In this document: positions 43,872 through 55,260 of the stretch, in pieces
How positions within the stretch are numbered: position 1 is the first letter of the stretch
Layout: each line of letters begins with the position of its first letter
The notes under the pieces: model-generated
Told to the model about the DNA's origin: nothing
Database searches by the model: none
Seen by the model: only the letters and a program-made list of their open reading frames with translations
Assembly (NCBI GenBank): GCA_022376925.1
Contig: JAIOJX010000032.1
Location: 114,863,979 to 114,927,978 of the forward strand
DNA length: 64,000 nt
Direction of reading: 5' to 3'
Source of the DNA: Tragulus kanchil
Taxonomy: Eukaryota > Chordata > Mammalia > Artiodactyla > Tragulidae
Position numbers and translations under genes: made by a program

Positions 43872-46067
43872 CAGCTAGGATCAGTTGTGCATGTATTTAT
43901 GCAAATGCTATGTAAACTGAGGGTTTCTGGGAGTGCTTTGCCTCCCCATTAGAGTTTCTACCTACTTCTGGCTGGCTTTTCCTTTCTCCTTGCCTGGAGT
44001 ATAGCTATAAGGTTGGAAGTAGTGCAGACATTTTGTGACCATAAGGTAATCGTAATAATAAAAGCTATATACTAGAGATTTGGAAAGAGAAAGTTAAAAC
44101 TCTGGGTTCCTGTAAGTAGCCTTGGACTGTTGACTTATTAAATGGGAAAAAATAATCCTCTATTTGATTGAGATTGTTATTTGACTTCAGTCTGTAACTT
44201 GTAGCTGTGTTCAATTCTAACAAACATATCTTTTTTCTCATTAATTTTTAATTTTTTAAAATATTTTCATAGTTTTGTTGCTCATATACATGTATGTTCC
44301 CAGATCAGTCATACGCATATCCCTGTCCCTCTCCCCTCTCCTACCCCCAAACATATCTTTGATAACAGTGTTTCTCTTGATATTTGTAGGTCTTTGGGTG
44401 TCCCTAATATAATTTTGTAAATGAAACGATTCAAGTGCCCTTTGAGAGCTGTTAAATGTAATGTTTTCCTTTTAGCAATGATTTTAAAATTTAACATATA
44501 TCTATTTGGAATCATCTGGATGTACTCATAACTAAATCCTGCCCTGGGATTTTTATTTCTAAGACTACATTTGTTGTTACAATTACATTAAATTATTTAG
44601 CTTCAATAGTTTATAGGTTTAACTTTAATGGTTTGTAAGTTTATGATAGGTTGCTATTAGGTTAGCAAGTCCTAAGGTTAAGATGATCATTGTTCTAGGA
44701 CATCTCTTTTACAGTCACACTGAATTATCCTACCTGTTGCATCTAGTTTGTTATGAAGAGGGGGGCAATGGCTGTTGAAGAGTCAGTTAACTTTGTCTAC
44801 TACAGTAAATTAGTGCAGTAATGTAACTACCACTTTAAGTGAGGACCAGATGATGTCAGAAAATCATTGTATGAACCAAAGTTTCATGGTTATATTGAAC
44901 AGAGAAGGGTGATGGGAGTACTGAGTCACCAACACAGGTGCTGGCAAGTAGAAGTATGCATGACCTTAAAAATTGGATGCAGTAACTGTTTCTGGGAGTG
45001 CTTTGCCTCAGCTAGGATCAGTTGTGCATGTATTTATGCAAATGCTATGTAAACTACCTTTTTTAACTTTTTGGCTGGCTTTTCCTTTCTCCTTGCCTGG
45101 AGTATAGCTATAAGGTTGGAAGTAGTGCAGACATTTTGTGACCATAAGGTAATCGTAATAATAAAAGCTATATACTAGAGATTTGGAAAGAGAAAGTTAA
45201 AACTCTGGGTTCCTGTAAGTAGCCTTGGACTGTTGACTTATTAAATGGGAAAAAATAATCCTCTATTTGATTGAGATTGTTATTTGACTTCAGTCTGTAA
45301 CTTGTAGCTGTGTTCAATTCTAACAAACATATCTTTTTTCTCATTAATTTTTAATTTTTTAAAATATTTTCATAGTTTTGTTGCTCATATACATGTATGT
45401 TCCCAGATCAGTCATACGCATATCCCTGTCCCTCTCCCCTCTCCTACCCCCAAACATATCTTTGATAACAGTGTTTCTCTTGATATTTGTAGGTCTTTGG
45501 GTGTCCCTAATATAATTTTGTAAATGAAACGATTCAAGTGCCCTTTGAGAGCTGTTAAATGTAATGTTTTCCTTTTAGCAATGATTTTAAAATTTAACAT
45601 ATATCTATTTGGAATCATCTGGATGTACTCATAACTAAATCCTGCCCTGGGATTTTTATTTCTAAGACTACATTTGTTGTTACAATTACATTAAATTATT
45701 TAGCTTCAATAGTTTATAGGTTTAACTTTAATGGTTTGTAAGTTTATGATAGGTTGCTATTAGGTTAGCAAGTCCTAAGGTTAAGATGATCATTGTTCTA
45801 GGACATCTCTTTTACAGTCACACTGAATTATCCTACCTGTTGCATCTAGTTTGTTATGAAGAGGGGGGCAATGGCTGTTGAAGAGTCAGTTAACTTTGTC
45901 TACTACAGTAAATTAGTGCAGTAATGTAACTACCACTTTAAGTGAGGACCAGATGATGTCAGAAAATCATTGTATGAACCAAAGTTTCATGGTTATATTG
46001 AACAGAGAAGGGTGATGGGAGTACTGAGTCACCAACACAGGTGCTGGCAAGTAGAAGTATGCATGAC
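43872..46067. repeat. Tandem duplication D14 (43872-44966 and about 45009-46067)
   Basis: Main shift 1103, but 1137 at the left edge. Copy 2 lacks about 35 bases around 43915-43968, replaced by a T/A-rich filler (45054-45072), and TTTCTGGGAGTGCTTTGCCT occurs out of order just before copy 2 (44989). The junction is scrambled, not clean. Content AT-rich, non-coding. Confidence 0.93.
44238..44350 (-). mobile_element. L1 3' UTR fragment, minus strand
   Basis: TTTTCATAGTTTTGTTGCTC, ACATGTATGTTCCCAGATCA and a C-rich stretch, matching the tail seen at 17.4 kb. Duplicate at 45341-45453. Confidence 0.72.
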
Positions 46068-46273
46068 CTAGGAGGTGATGAACTATAATAGTATTGGGAC
46101 CATAATCATCAAGGGTATCACTTGAACGAAACTCATTTTGTATATTGTATCTGGCAATAATTCATCAGCAGCAAGTATAGTAGTGATTAACAGGAACATT
46201 TTCATGAATCAGTATTTTAAATTATATTCAATATTGCTTAACCTATAAAAATATTAAATATTCTGAATATAGG

Positions 46274-46375
46274 GACTTCCCTGGCAGTGGTTAAGACACT
46301 GTGCTCCCAATGCAGGGTGCACAAGTTTGATTCCTGGTCAGGGAACTAAGATCCACCATGTTGCATGTAGCAAAA
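46274..46375 (+). repeat. Older tRNA SINE
   Basis: GGGACTTCCCTGGCAGTGG head, CAATGCAGGGTGCACAAG, TTCCTGGTCAGGGAACTAAG. Duplicate at 47477-47578. Confidence 0.75.
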
Positions 46376-46393
46376 AAAGAGGTGGGGCAGGGG

Positions 46394-47030
46394 AGCTTCC
46401 CAGGTGACACAGTAGTAAAGAATCTGCCTGCAATGTGGGAGACCTGGGTTCAATACCTGGCTTGGGAAGATTCCCTGGAGAAGGGAATGGCAACCCACTC
46501 TAGTATTCTTTTTTTTTTTACTGATTTTTTTTTTTGGGGGGGAGGGTTGGAGAAGGAGGGGGGCGGGCAGGCCACTTCTATTGGTCTTTCATTTATATCT
46601 ATATATATATTTTAAAGATTTATTTATTTATTTATTTTTGGTGGGGGGACTGGTGGGGAGGAAGGGGAGCAGGCGGGCCACTTCTATTGGTCTTTCATTT
46701 GTCTATTTTCATCCATCTTTGTTCTTTGGCCCATGTGGGCCTCCCATCGCGGTGGCCTCTGTTGTCGCAGAGTACTGGTTCTGGGCGCATGTGCTCCAGA
46801 GCTCTGGCTCTGTAATTGGACACATCAGTCCAGCCGCTCCGCAGCACGTGGGATCTTCCCAGGCCAGGGATCAAACCGGTGCCCCTTGCACTGCAAGGCG
46901 GTGTCCTTATCCATTGGACCACCAGGGAAGCCCCCCACTCCAGTATTCTTGTCTGGGAAATCCAAGAACAAAGGAGCCCAGGAGGCTATAGTCCATGGGG
47001 CTGCAAAAGTGGGATAAGGCTAAATGACTA
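46394..47030 (+). repeat. Bov-tA SINE split by two minus-strand young SINEs
   Basis: The Bov-tA 5' part ends at CCCACTCTAGTATTCTT (46495-46510) and resumes with CCCACTCCAGTATTCTT (46934-46951), the target duplication. Inside, 46509-46600 is a truncated minus-strand young SINE tail, followed by a complete minus-strand young SINE (about 46610-46934). Duplicate at 47597-48233. Confidence 0.83.
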
Positions 47031-48555
47031 GCACACACACACATATATTGTGTGTGTATATATATATATATATTCTGAATTTTAAAATGAAATAAAGTTA
47101 ATGAAAGTTAATAGATCAAACCAACATTGGGGGGTCCTCATGAATATTTTTCCTTTCATAAGGGATGTAATGTTACTATGTTTTAGAATATTATTTTAAA
47201 GCTGGAGAGAAATCCTTCCCCCTATTTCTTGGTCTCCCTATCCTATATATCTTGGTCCTTTAAATCTACTTTTGCTACAGCTGCCAGAATGATAAATAAT
47301 ACAACCTGATGTGGTCATTTTCCTATTCAAAACTCTTACTTTCTGGGGTCCAGTGGAACATTTTTTCAAAGCAGCAAGTATAGTAGTGATTAACAGGAAC
47401 ATTTTCATGAATCAGTATTTTAAATTATATTCAATATTGCTTAACCTATAAAAATATTAAATATTCTGAATATAGGGACTTCCCTGGCAGTGGTTAAGAC
47501 ACTGTGCTCCCAATGCAGGGTGCACAAGTTTGATTCCTGGTCAGGGAACTAAGATCCACCATGTTGCATGTAGCAAAAAAAGAGGTGGGGCAGGGGAGCT
47601 TCCCAGGTGACACAGTAGTAAAGAATCTGCCTGCAATGTGGGAGACCTGGGTTCAATACCTGGCTTGGGAAGATTCCCTGGAGAAGGGAATGGCAACCCA
47701 CTCTAGTATTCTTTTTTTTTTTACTGATTTTTTTTTTTGGGGGGGAGGGTTGGAGAAGGAGGGGGGCGGGCAGGCCACTTCTATTGGTCTTTCATTTATA
47801 TCTATATATATATTTTAAAGATTTATTTATTTATTTATTTTTGGTGGGGGGACTGGTGGGGAGGAAGGGAGCAGGCGGGCCACTTCTATTGGTCTTTCAT
47901 TTGTCTATTTTCATCCATCTTTGTTCTTTGGCCCATGTGGGCCTCCCATCGCGGTGGCCTCTGTTGTCGCAGAGTACTGGTTCTGGGCGCATGTGCTCCA
48001 GAGCTCTGGCTCTGTAATTGGACACATCAGTCCAGCCGCTCCGCAGCACGTGGGATCTTCCCAGGCCAGGGATCAAACCGGTGCCCCTTGCACTGCAAGG
48101 CGGTGTCCTTATCCATTGGACCACCAGGGAAGCCCCCCACTCCAGTATTCTTGTCTGGGAAATCCCAAGAACAAAGGAGCCCAGGAGGCTATAGTCCATG
48201 GGGCTGCAAAAAGTGGGATAAGGCTAAATGACTAAGCACACACACACACATATATATGTGTGTGTGTGTATATATATATATATATTCTGAATTTTAAAAT
48301 GAAATAAAGTTAATGAAAGTTAATAGATCAAACCAACATTGGGGGGTCCTCATGAATATTTTTCCTTTCATAAGGGATGTAATGTTACTATGTTTTAGAA
48401 TATTATTTTAAAGCTGGAGAGAAATCCTTCCCCCTATTTCTTGGTCTCCCTATCCTATATATCTTGGTCCTTTAAATCTACTTTTGCTACAGCTGCCAGA
48501 ATGATAAATAATACAACCTGATGTGGTCATTTTCCTATTCAAAACTCTTACTTTC

Positions 48556-48830
48556 TGGGGTCCAGTGGGTAAAGAGTCCACCTTGCAGTGCAAGGGGCAC
48601 TGGTTCCATCCCTGGCCCAGGAAGATTCCACATGCTGCGGAGTGGCTGGACCGGCGTGTCCAATTATGAGCCAGTGCTCTGGAGTGCATGCACCCAGAGC
48701 TGGTGCTCTGCAACGAGAGAGGCCACTGCAATGGGAGGCAATGGGAAGCCCACACAGGTCAAAGAATAAAGATGGATGACAATTAAAACAACAACAACAA
48801 CAACAATAAAAGAGGCCAAAATTGAAAATC
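48556..48830 (+). repeat. Young tRNA-derived SINE (subtype B)
   Basis: GGTAAAGAGTCCACCTTGCA, CCTGGCCCAGGAAGATTCC and the subtype tail AATAAAAGAGGCCAAAATTG after an (AAC)n stretch. It carries an extra nine-base repeat (GGAGGCAATGGGAAGC). The head is cut by the D15 edge. Confidence 0.83.
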
Positions 48831-49084
48831 AAACAAAGTCTTGCTTTCTTTCTATACTTCCATATTCAATTTTGCCCCCTGGGATAAAACTTAAACTCCT
48901 CAGCCTAGCTTACGGGGTAAAGAATCTCTGTGTTCTTTGTCTGTACCTTCTAGACTCTGGCATTTACATTCTACTAATATTCAACTTTTTGTACTCCCTA
49001 AACATATTATATTGTTTTCTACTTCCTTTGCTGTTTTCTCTGCCTGGTACTCCTTCCACACTTTTCTTCTCTTTAGTTAATTCT
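48831..49084. other. Non-coding stretch, nothing recognised
   Basis: Pyrimidine-rich single-copy DNA. The overlapping 174-residue frame has no recognisable domain. Confidence 0.45.
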
Positions 49085-49425
49085 TTTTTTCTTTTTAAAA
49101 TTCATTTATTTATTTTTTTATTTCTGGTTGTGCTGGATCTTTGTTGCTGCACAAGGGTTTTCTCCAGTTGCGGCAAGTGGGGTTACTTTCTAGTTGTGAT
49201 GTGCAGGCTTCTCACTGTGGTGGCTTCATTTGTTGCAAAGCATGGGCTCTTGGGTGTGTGCCTAGAGGGTGTGTGGGTAGTTTCATCTTACCAGCTCTAG
49301 AGTGTGGCTCAGTAGCTGTGGCCCATTGGCTTAGCTGCCATGCAGCATCTAGGATCTTCCCATATCTGGGATGGAATCCATGTCCTCTGCATGGGAAGGC
49401 AGATGGACCTGGACCACCAGGGCCC
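49085..49425 (-). repeat. CHR-type tRNA SINE, minus strand
   Basis: GGTTGTGCTGGATCTTTGTT, TTGCGGCAAGTGGGGTTACT and GCTCAGTAGCTGTGGCCCAT, ending TGGACCACCAGGGC. Diverged full-length. Confidence 0.78.
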
Positions 49426-49693
49426 TAGCTAACCATCAGGGCTCTAGTGATCCTTCAAAATACCTCAATAGATGATATTTTATTCATCTTTGCATGTCTG
49501 GTACCTAGTACAGAATAGGCCTCCTGTAAATAGAAAAACAATAGAAATGTAACTAAGTCTGTGTGCTGCTGATTTTCAAATGTTCATCTTTAAAAGGCAA
49601 CCTCTGGCTACCTCTACCTGGATGTCTTGTGAGCATCTCAATGCAGTTAGACTCAAACCAAACTGATTATTGCCTCCTTTAAGAGAGGAGTCA

Positions 49694-50010
49694 GGGCTTC
49701 CCTGGTGGTCCAGTGGGTAAGGACACCACCTTGCAGTGCAAGGGGCGCCGGTTCGATCCCTGACCTGGGAAGATCCCACGTGCCGTGGAGCGGCTGGACT
49801 GATGTGTCCAATTACCGAGCCGGAGCTCTGGAGCGCATGCGCCCAGAGATGCGACAACAGATGCCACTGCAATGGAAGGCCCACACGGGCCAAAGAACAA
49901 AGATGGATGAAACTAGACAAATGAAGACCAGTGGAAGTGGCCCACCCACCCCCCTCCTTCCCCACCCCCGCCAAACTAAATAAATAAATAAATGTTAAAA
50001 AAAAAAAGAG
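49694..50010 (+). repeat. Young tRNA-derived SINE (subtype A)
   Basis: Complete, with a small deletion in the GTGCTCTGCGA region (49846). AGAGAGGAGT(C/T)AG flanks it (about 49683 and 50014). (AAAT)n then A-tail. Confidence 0.9.
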
Positions 50011-50099
50011 AGAGAGAGAGGAGTTAGTAATAAGGTAGACTCCAGAGTCAGCCTGGCCAAACTAATATAAGGCACATCTCAAGGAGGCATCATTCACAT

Positions 50100-50290
50100 T
50101 ACAGTCTATGTCAATGTTACATCTGCCTAGTGTGCAATATGATGGCTCTGCTGCCCGGGATGGTGTCTGACTCCAATACCAATTAACTTTGACCTTAGAT
50201 AATTTATTTAAATTCTTTGGGCATCAAGCATCTCATCTATAAAATAAGCAGTATTCAATAAATGTTCATCACTATTTTAAATCTCCAGCA
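50100..50290 (+). repeat. MIR fragment
   Basis: ACTTTGACCTTAGATAATTT, CATCTATAAAATAAGCAG and TCAATAAATGTTCATCACTA follow the MIR 3' half. Confidence 0.6.
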
Positions 50291-50499
50291 GTCTCCTCCT
50301 ATGTGTTTCCTGTGTCACTGGTTAATGCCATTGCTTTCATGTCACCAAAATACAAAACCAAGGAATCAGACTGAACTTCCTCTTTCTTTTCACCCTAAAT
50401 GCAAATGATCCAAAAATCTGTAGAAATATCCTTTCTCTTTTTCTTCCCTTCCTGCTACCAATCTCATTTTACGGTTCAGAGACTTCTTTTTCTTTTTTA

Positions 50500-50740
50500 A
50501 AATATTTATTGATTTATTTATTTTTGGCTGAATTCTATCTTAGATGAAGCACTCGAGATCTTCCTCCTGGCTCACAGGCTCCTCTCTAGTTGTGGCACTT
50601 GGGCTTAGTTGCCCATGGTGTTGACCCTGTGGTGCTACCCTGTGGCATGTGGGATCCTAATTCCCCGACCAGGGATCGAACCTATGTCCCCTGCATTGGA
50701 AGTGGATTCTTAGCCACTGGACCACCAGGGATGTCCCTCT
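50500..50740 (-). repeat. Older tRNA SINE, minus strand
   Basis: GACCAGGGATCGAACCTATG and GCCACTGGACCACCAGGGAT at the head, T-rich tail complement at 50500. Confidence 0.78.
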
Positions 50741-50888
50741 GAGACTTCTCTTATCTGGACCACTGTAGTAGCCTTCCAGTTAGTCTCTTTGTCTAGTCAT
50801 TATGTCTACTATCACATAACTGCTAGAATCATCTTCCTAAAAGGTAGTTCAAGTAAGTTAACTCCACATCTCAAAAATCTGCAAGGCA

Positions 50889-51022
50889 GAGCACTGTTCG
50901 TGACCTGCCAATCTGCCCATGGCTGGCGGGTTCCATTCCAGTGCCACAGCGGTTCCGGCACCATGTTACTGACTGCCTCGTGGCTCTTGGTTTTAGGTCT
51001 TGGAGACAAAGCGAGGCGGGTA
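50889..51022 (+). other. GC-rich 134-base insert between 16-base direct repeats
   Basis: The insert is bracketed by perfect AAAAATCTGCAAGGCA repeats (50873-50888 and 51023-51038). Its composition is unlike the AT-rich flanks. It holds an ATG in good context (GGCACCATGT, about 50962) and ends beside an A-run. The long target duplication and A-run are as left by L1 machinery, so it is probably a short retro-copied RNA or mRNA piece. I do not recognise the source. Confidence 0.55.
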
Positions 51023-51499
51023 AAAAATCTGCAAGGCATTCCAAAACTAATCACACACGTCTCCCAGGCCAGTTAGTGTAATAGGTTCTGGTACTATGAA
51101 TATAAATAAAACAGATACAATCCTTCCCAGACTACTGGTGAACAAGCGAGGACCAAGATACCACTGAAAGATAAAGTTTCCTCCCTCCATTTCCAAAATC
51201 TTTACAGTTCTTGGAGGAAAGGGACTCTACCATTACTTAATTAGACAAGTGTTCAATAGGTTTCTTCTCTTGTTAGAACTGTTCTGATTTTTTTTTTTTT
51301 TTTAATCATCCCATGAGGACTGGATGTTAGTATTTCCCTGGGCCAGGATAACACTCAGTTCTTAAATAAGACAAACTCAAGGACCCAGTCCAGTGCCTGG
51401 CACATGGTAGATACAATAAATGATAATTTTCTTCTGGTGTAAGTAGGACTATGTATTGTTAGTTTAATAGCAATTACTATCCACTATTAAACTCTGAAC

Positions 51500-51675
51500 C
51501 TAATGCAGGAGATGCAAATTTGATCATTGGGTCAGGAAGATCTCCGACGGAAGGAAACGGCAACCCACTCCAATATTCTTGCCTGGGAAATTCCCAATAG
51601 CAGACAAGCCTGGTGGACAACAGTCCATGGGCTTGCGAAAGAATTGGACGTGACTTACTGACTATACAACACTAA
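51500..51675 (+). repeat. Bov-tA SINE, 5'-truncated
   Basis: TAATGCAGGAGATGCAAATT, ACGGCAACCCACTCCAATAT, GGACAACAGTCCATGGGCTT and GGACGTGACTTACTGACTA. Duplicate at 52586-52761. Confidence 0.8.
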
Positions 51676-51720
51676 GCTCTGAACGTTTGTTTTCTCCTGC
51701 CTCCTCAAAAAGGAAATGAG

Positions 51721-51945
51721 GGGCTTCCCTGGTGGCACAGTGGAAAAGGGACACAGACAGGTTCAATCCCTGGTCCAGGAAGATCCCCACATGCCTAGGG
51801 GCAGCCAGCAACTACTAACACCGCATGCCTAGAGCCTGTGCTTGCTACAAGAGAAGCTACTGCAATGAGAGTAGCACCCACTCATAGCAAGAAAGCCCAC
51901 AGGCAGCAATGAAAACCCAGCACAATCAAAAATAAATAAATGAAG
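51721..51945 (+). repeat. CHR-type tRNA SINE
   Basis: GGGCTTCCCTGGTGGCACAG head, GCATGCCTAGAGCCTGTGCT, AATGAAAACCCAGCACAATC tail. Duplicate at 52806-53031. Confidence 0.83.
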
Positions 51946-53216
51946 ATACTAAATATATTTTAAAAGATAAAAGAGAATAAAATTTGAACACAGTAATGGA
52001 TGGCTATGACAACAAAAGAATTGTAATAAAGAAGGAAATGAGTAATGGCCAAATAACTGTTCAGTTTCAGGCAGAAAAGAAAAAAAAGAGAAAAATCACT
52101 GTTATGTGGTAGGATGATAAATCCGCCCAAAACTAATCACACACGTCTCCCAGGCCAGTTAGTGTAATAGGTTCTGGTACTATGAATATAAATAAAACAG
52201 ATACAATCCTTCCCAGACTACTGGTGAACAAGCGAGGACCAAGATACCACTGAAAGATAAAGTTTCCTCCCTCCATTTCCAAAATCTTTACAGTTCTTGG
52301 AGGAAAGGGACTCTACCATTACTTAATTAGACAAGTGTTCAATAGGTTTCTTCTCTTGTTAGAACTGTTCTGATTTTTTTTTTTTTTTTAATCATCCCAT
52401 GAGGACTGGATGTTAGTATTTCCCTGGGCCAGGATAACACTCAGTTCTTAAATAAGACAAACTCAAGGACCCAGTCCAGTGCCTGGCACATGGTAGATAC
52501 AATAAATGATAATTTTCTTCTGGTGTAAGTAGGACTATGTATTGTTAGTTTAATAGCAATTACTATCCACTATTAAACTCTGAACCTAATGCAGGAGATG
52601 CAAATTTGATCATTGGGTCAGGAAGATCTCCGACGGAAGGAAACGGCAACCCACTCCAATATTCTTGCCTGGGAAATTCCCAATAGCAGACAAGCCTGGT
52701 GGACAACAGTCCATGGGCTTGCGAAAGAATTGGACGTGACTTACTGACTATACAACACTAAGCTCTGAACGTTTGTTTTCTCCTGCCTCCTCAAAAAGGA
52801 AATGAGGGGCTTCCCTGGTGGCACAGTGGAAAAGGGACACAGACAGGTTCAATCCCTGGTCCAGGAAGATCCCCACATGCCTAGGGGCAGCCAGCAACTA
52901 CTAACACCGCATGCCTAGAGCCTGTGCTTGCTACAAGAGAAGCTACTGCAATGAGAGTAGCACCCACTCATAGCAAGAAAGCCCACAGGCAGCAATGAAA
53001 ACCCAGCACAATCAAAAATAAATAAATGAAGATACTAAATATATTTTAAAAGATAAAAGAGAATAAAATTTGAACACAGTAATGGATGGCTATGACAACA
53101 AAAGAATTGTAATAAAGAAGGAAATGAGTAATGGCCAAATAACTGTTCAGTTTCAGGCAGAAAAGAAAAAAAAGAGAAAAAAAAATCACTGTTATGTGGT
53201 AGGATGATAAATCCGC

Positions 53217-53796
53217 CCAATTTTTGAGATGCTCAGCCAGCATGACACAGCACTTCCCTATTTCTTATCTGGCTATTAATATCCAAAGGAGATAGGAGCA
53301 TAGTAGGGGCTGGGGGCAGAAAGGGGGACACAATGCGGTTCATGCTCTTTTATCAGGTGCTATGTTGTGACTTAACAGGCTATTGACCAAACAGGCTATT
53401 GTTTCCACAGAACGGAGGGAGTGATCAATTCTGAAAATGAGTTAAAGTCAGAAGAGTTTCACAGGCAGGTAACGCTTCAGCTGTGCCTCCGAAAACTTTT
53501 TTGCAGGCCAAATAAAACAGGTTCTTCATGCTTGAACAAAAGCCTGAAGCCTGCAAACAGGTACACACTGTCCTAGGTGTTACACCAGAGGAGCAAGTAA
53601 GAGTTTCAGTAGTAAGGACAGCTAATACTTTTAATGTATAATAAAAACTAGGTACTGTGCTAAATAAGCTACAGAGGCGACCTCAACAAAGAATAGTTGA
53701 GAACATTCCCGCTTTACCGAGGAGAAAAGTAAGGCTAATGGTTAAGACTCTTGCCTGAGGGCCACAAATAAAACAGCAATGAAGAGTTTTAACTCA
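53217..53796. other. Non-coding stretch, possible MIR remnant
   Basis: Single-copy DNA upstream of PRDX1. A weak minus-strand MIR trace lies at 53620-53750 (AGCTAATACTTTTAATG, CTTTACCGAGGAGAAAAG). Nothing else recognised. Confidence 0.45.
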
Positions 53797-54115
53797 GGGC
53801 TTCCCTGATGGCTCAGTGGTGATGAGCTCGCCTGCCAATGCAGGAGACATGGGTTCAACCCCTGATCCAGGAAGATCCCACATGCTGCAGAGCAACTAAG
53901 CCCGTGAGCCACAACCATTGAGCCTGTGCTCTAGAGCCTCGGAGTCACAACTACTTAGCCCATGTTCTGCAACTACTGAGGCCCGTGTGCCCTAGAGCCC
54001 GCTCACCGCAACAAGAAGCCTGCTCACCTCAACTAGAGAGTGGCCCCCACTCCCTGCAAGTAGAGAAGAGCCTGTGGCAGCAGTGAAAACCCAGAATAGT
54101 CAAAAATAAATAAAT
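53797..54115 (+). repeat. CHR-type tRNA SINE, full length
   Basis: GGGCTTCCCTGATGGCTCAG, GCCTGCCAATGCAGGAGACA, repeated CACAACTACT modules and AAACCCAGAATAGTCAAAAA tail. The last repeat before the PRDX1 promoter. Confidence 0.85.
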
Positions 54116-54429
54116 ACACAAAATAACAGAAAAATTTTTAAAAAGTTTTAAGTCAGTAAGACAAGAGCCCTAGCTTTTTTTTTTTTTCTTTTATACATAG
54201 TTTTGTTGTTTACAGAGCCCCAGTTTTACAAACCACAAATCAGAGGGTGAGTGAGTTACAAGATCAGATTTCAGAACGACTTCCTCCAGCCGTAAGGTAA
54301 TGGATGGAAGCTGGAATGCAACAACCCTGTTGTAAAACAGAACAATAAGGGAGGCTGTCTAGAGAGGGTTACGGAAGATCAGCAACTAGTGCAGACACTA
54401 CGGAAATAGGGGCGAAATATTTCAGAAAT

Positions 54430-55260
54430 GCTTGGAGAGATCGTTCTCAGAGCTTGGTTAGAAGTAGTCTTCCGCGGGCAACAGCTAGGACCATTACTCT
54501 GGTTTGGACCTCACGAGCAAGGCGGAGGCGTTCGGGTTTGGAAACGAAGGCCTCCACCTCCTACCTCAACTGAAAGCGGCAAGGAAGGGGTTTGGTACTC
54601 TGTGCCGGAGCTCGCCCCCAGCGAGGGAAAGAGCTGAGTCATCCTGGCGGGGCAAGCGGGTCGGGGCGGTACTCCGGCCAGACCCCTCTCCCCACCCCAC
54701 GCCCACACCCCCGGCCGCCCTGACTCTCGCGAGAGCCGCACAGGCTATAAAGGCAGCACCCCGCGCCCGCCTCGCGCGTCTTCTTTCTGACTGGTGCCTG
54801 TGCGCTCTGTAGGGGAACTGGTGAGTAGGAGGGCAGCCCCGCTCGTCGCCTTTTCTTCTTCGGGGCCCGCCGGGCTCAGCTGGCGTCCTCCGACGAAAGA
54901 AGGCAGCCCGGCGAGGCGAACGTCACGCGGGGCTGCCTTGTGGGTGCGGGGACGTGGTTGAACCCCGAGGCTAACGGCAGCTCGAGCCTCCTCTATCCCC
55001 AGCAGCACAAGTAGAAAGCGCTGATTGGTTTGGCGTGGCGTCGGGGTGGGTTGGTGGTGATGGAGTTTCCTGAAGGGCGGGCTAGGGAAACTTTTAGAGT
55101 GGATCCGCAAACTGACCAGGAACTGAAGACTACCCGTCGGTCGTGTAGGGGAAAGCATATTCCCAGTCCTGAAGTGTGGAAGAATACTAGAATGTCTCTG
55201 CTTTTTCACCTGCAGAATAGGGTTCGTAGTGATCCTAGGCGCTTTCGGTGAAGATTGCCC
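54430..55260 (+). promoter_or_regulatory. PRDX1: PRDX1 promoter / CpG-rich island, first copy
   Basis: GC- and CpG-rich block ending in the exon 1 donor, in sharp contrast to AT-rich flanks. Elements seen: an antioxidant-response/AP-1 type site, TGAGTCAT at 54635-54642, whose minus strand reads ATGACTCAGC and fits the NRF2 ARE core TGACnnnGC; the palindrome TCTCGCGAGA at 54725-54734, a known CpG-island core-promoter motif bound by BANP or ZBTB33-type factors; and TATAAA at 54746-54751, about 25-30 bases before the likely start of exon 1. C-rich CACCC and GGGCGG-like boxes lie around 54690-54715. PRDX1 is a known NRF2 target, so the ARE is plausible; binding itself is inferred. Confidence 0.8.
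54775..54820 (+). other. PRDX1: PRDX1 exon 1, non-coding, first copy (start approximate)
   Basis: The stretch between the TATA box (54746-54751) and a strong splice donor, GAACTG|GTGAGT with the intron beginning at 54821. There is no ATG in it, fitting PRDX1, whose exon 1 is 5' UTR only. The start is inferred from TATA spacing and not seen directly. Confidence 0.7.

Larger units (their letters stand above)
46167..48567. repeat. Tandem duplication D15 (46167-47358 and 47370-48567)
   Basis: Shift 1203, the longest. The (CA)n/(TA)n microsatellite differs between copies (47031-47073 versus 48238-48285), as do two single bases in the SINE tail and Bov-tA. A 14-base filler is at the junction. The right edge falls inside a SINE head (GGGGTCCAGTGG). 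Confidence 0.95.
51041..53216. repeat. Tandem duplication D16 (51041-52126 and 52127-53216)
   Basis: Blunt copies with four bases of junction homology (CCAA), shift 1086. Differences are A- or T-run lengths (GAGAAAAATCAC versus a longer A-run at 53176). Contains a MIR end (about 51375-51425), a Bov-tA 3' part and a CHR-type SINE. Confidence 0.97.

Noticed and set aside
47031..47075. (CA)n/(TA)n tract as a regulatory Z-DNA element
   Set aside because: It is the usual microsatellite grown from a Bov-tA tail. Length differs between the duplicates, and nothing else supports a function.
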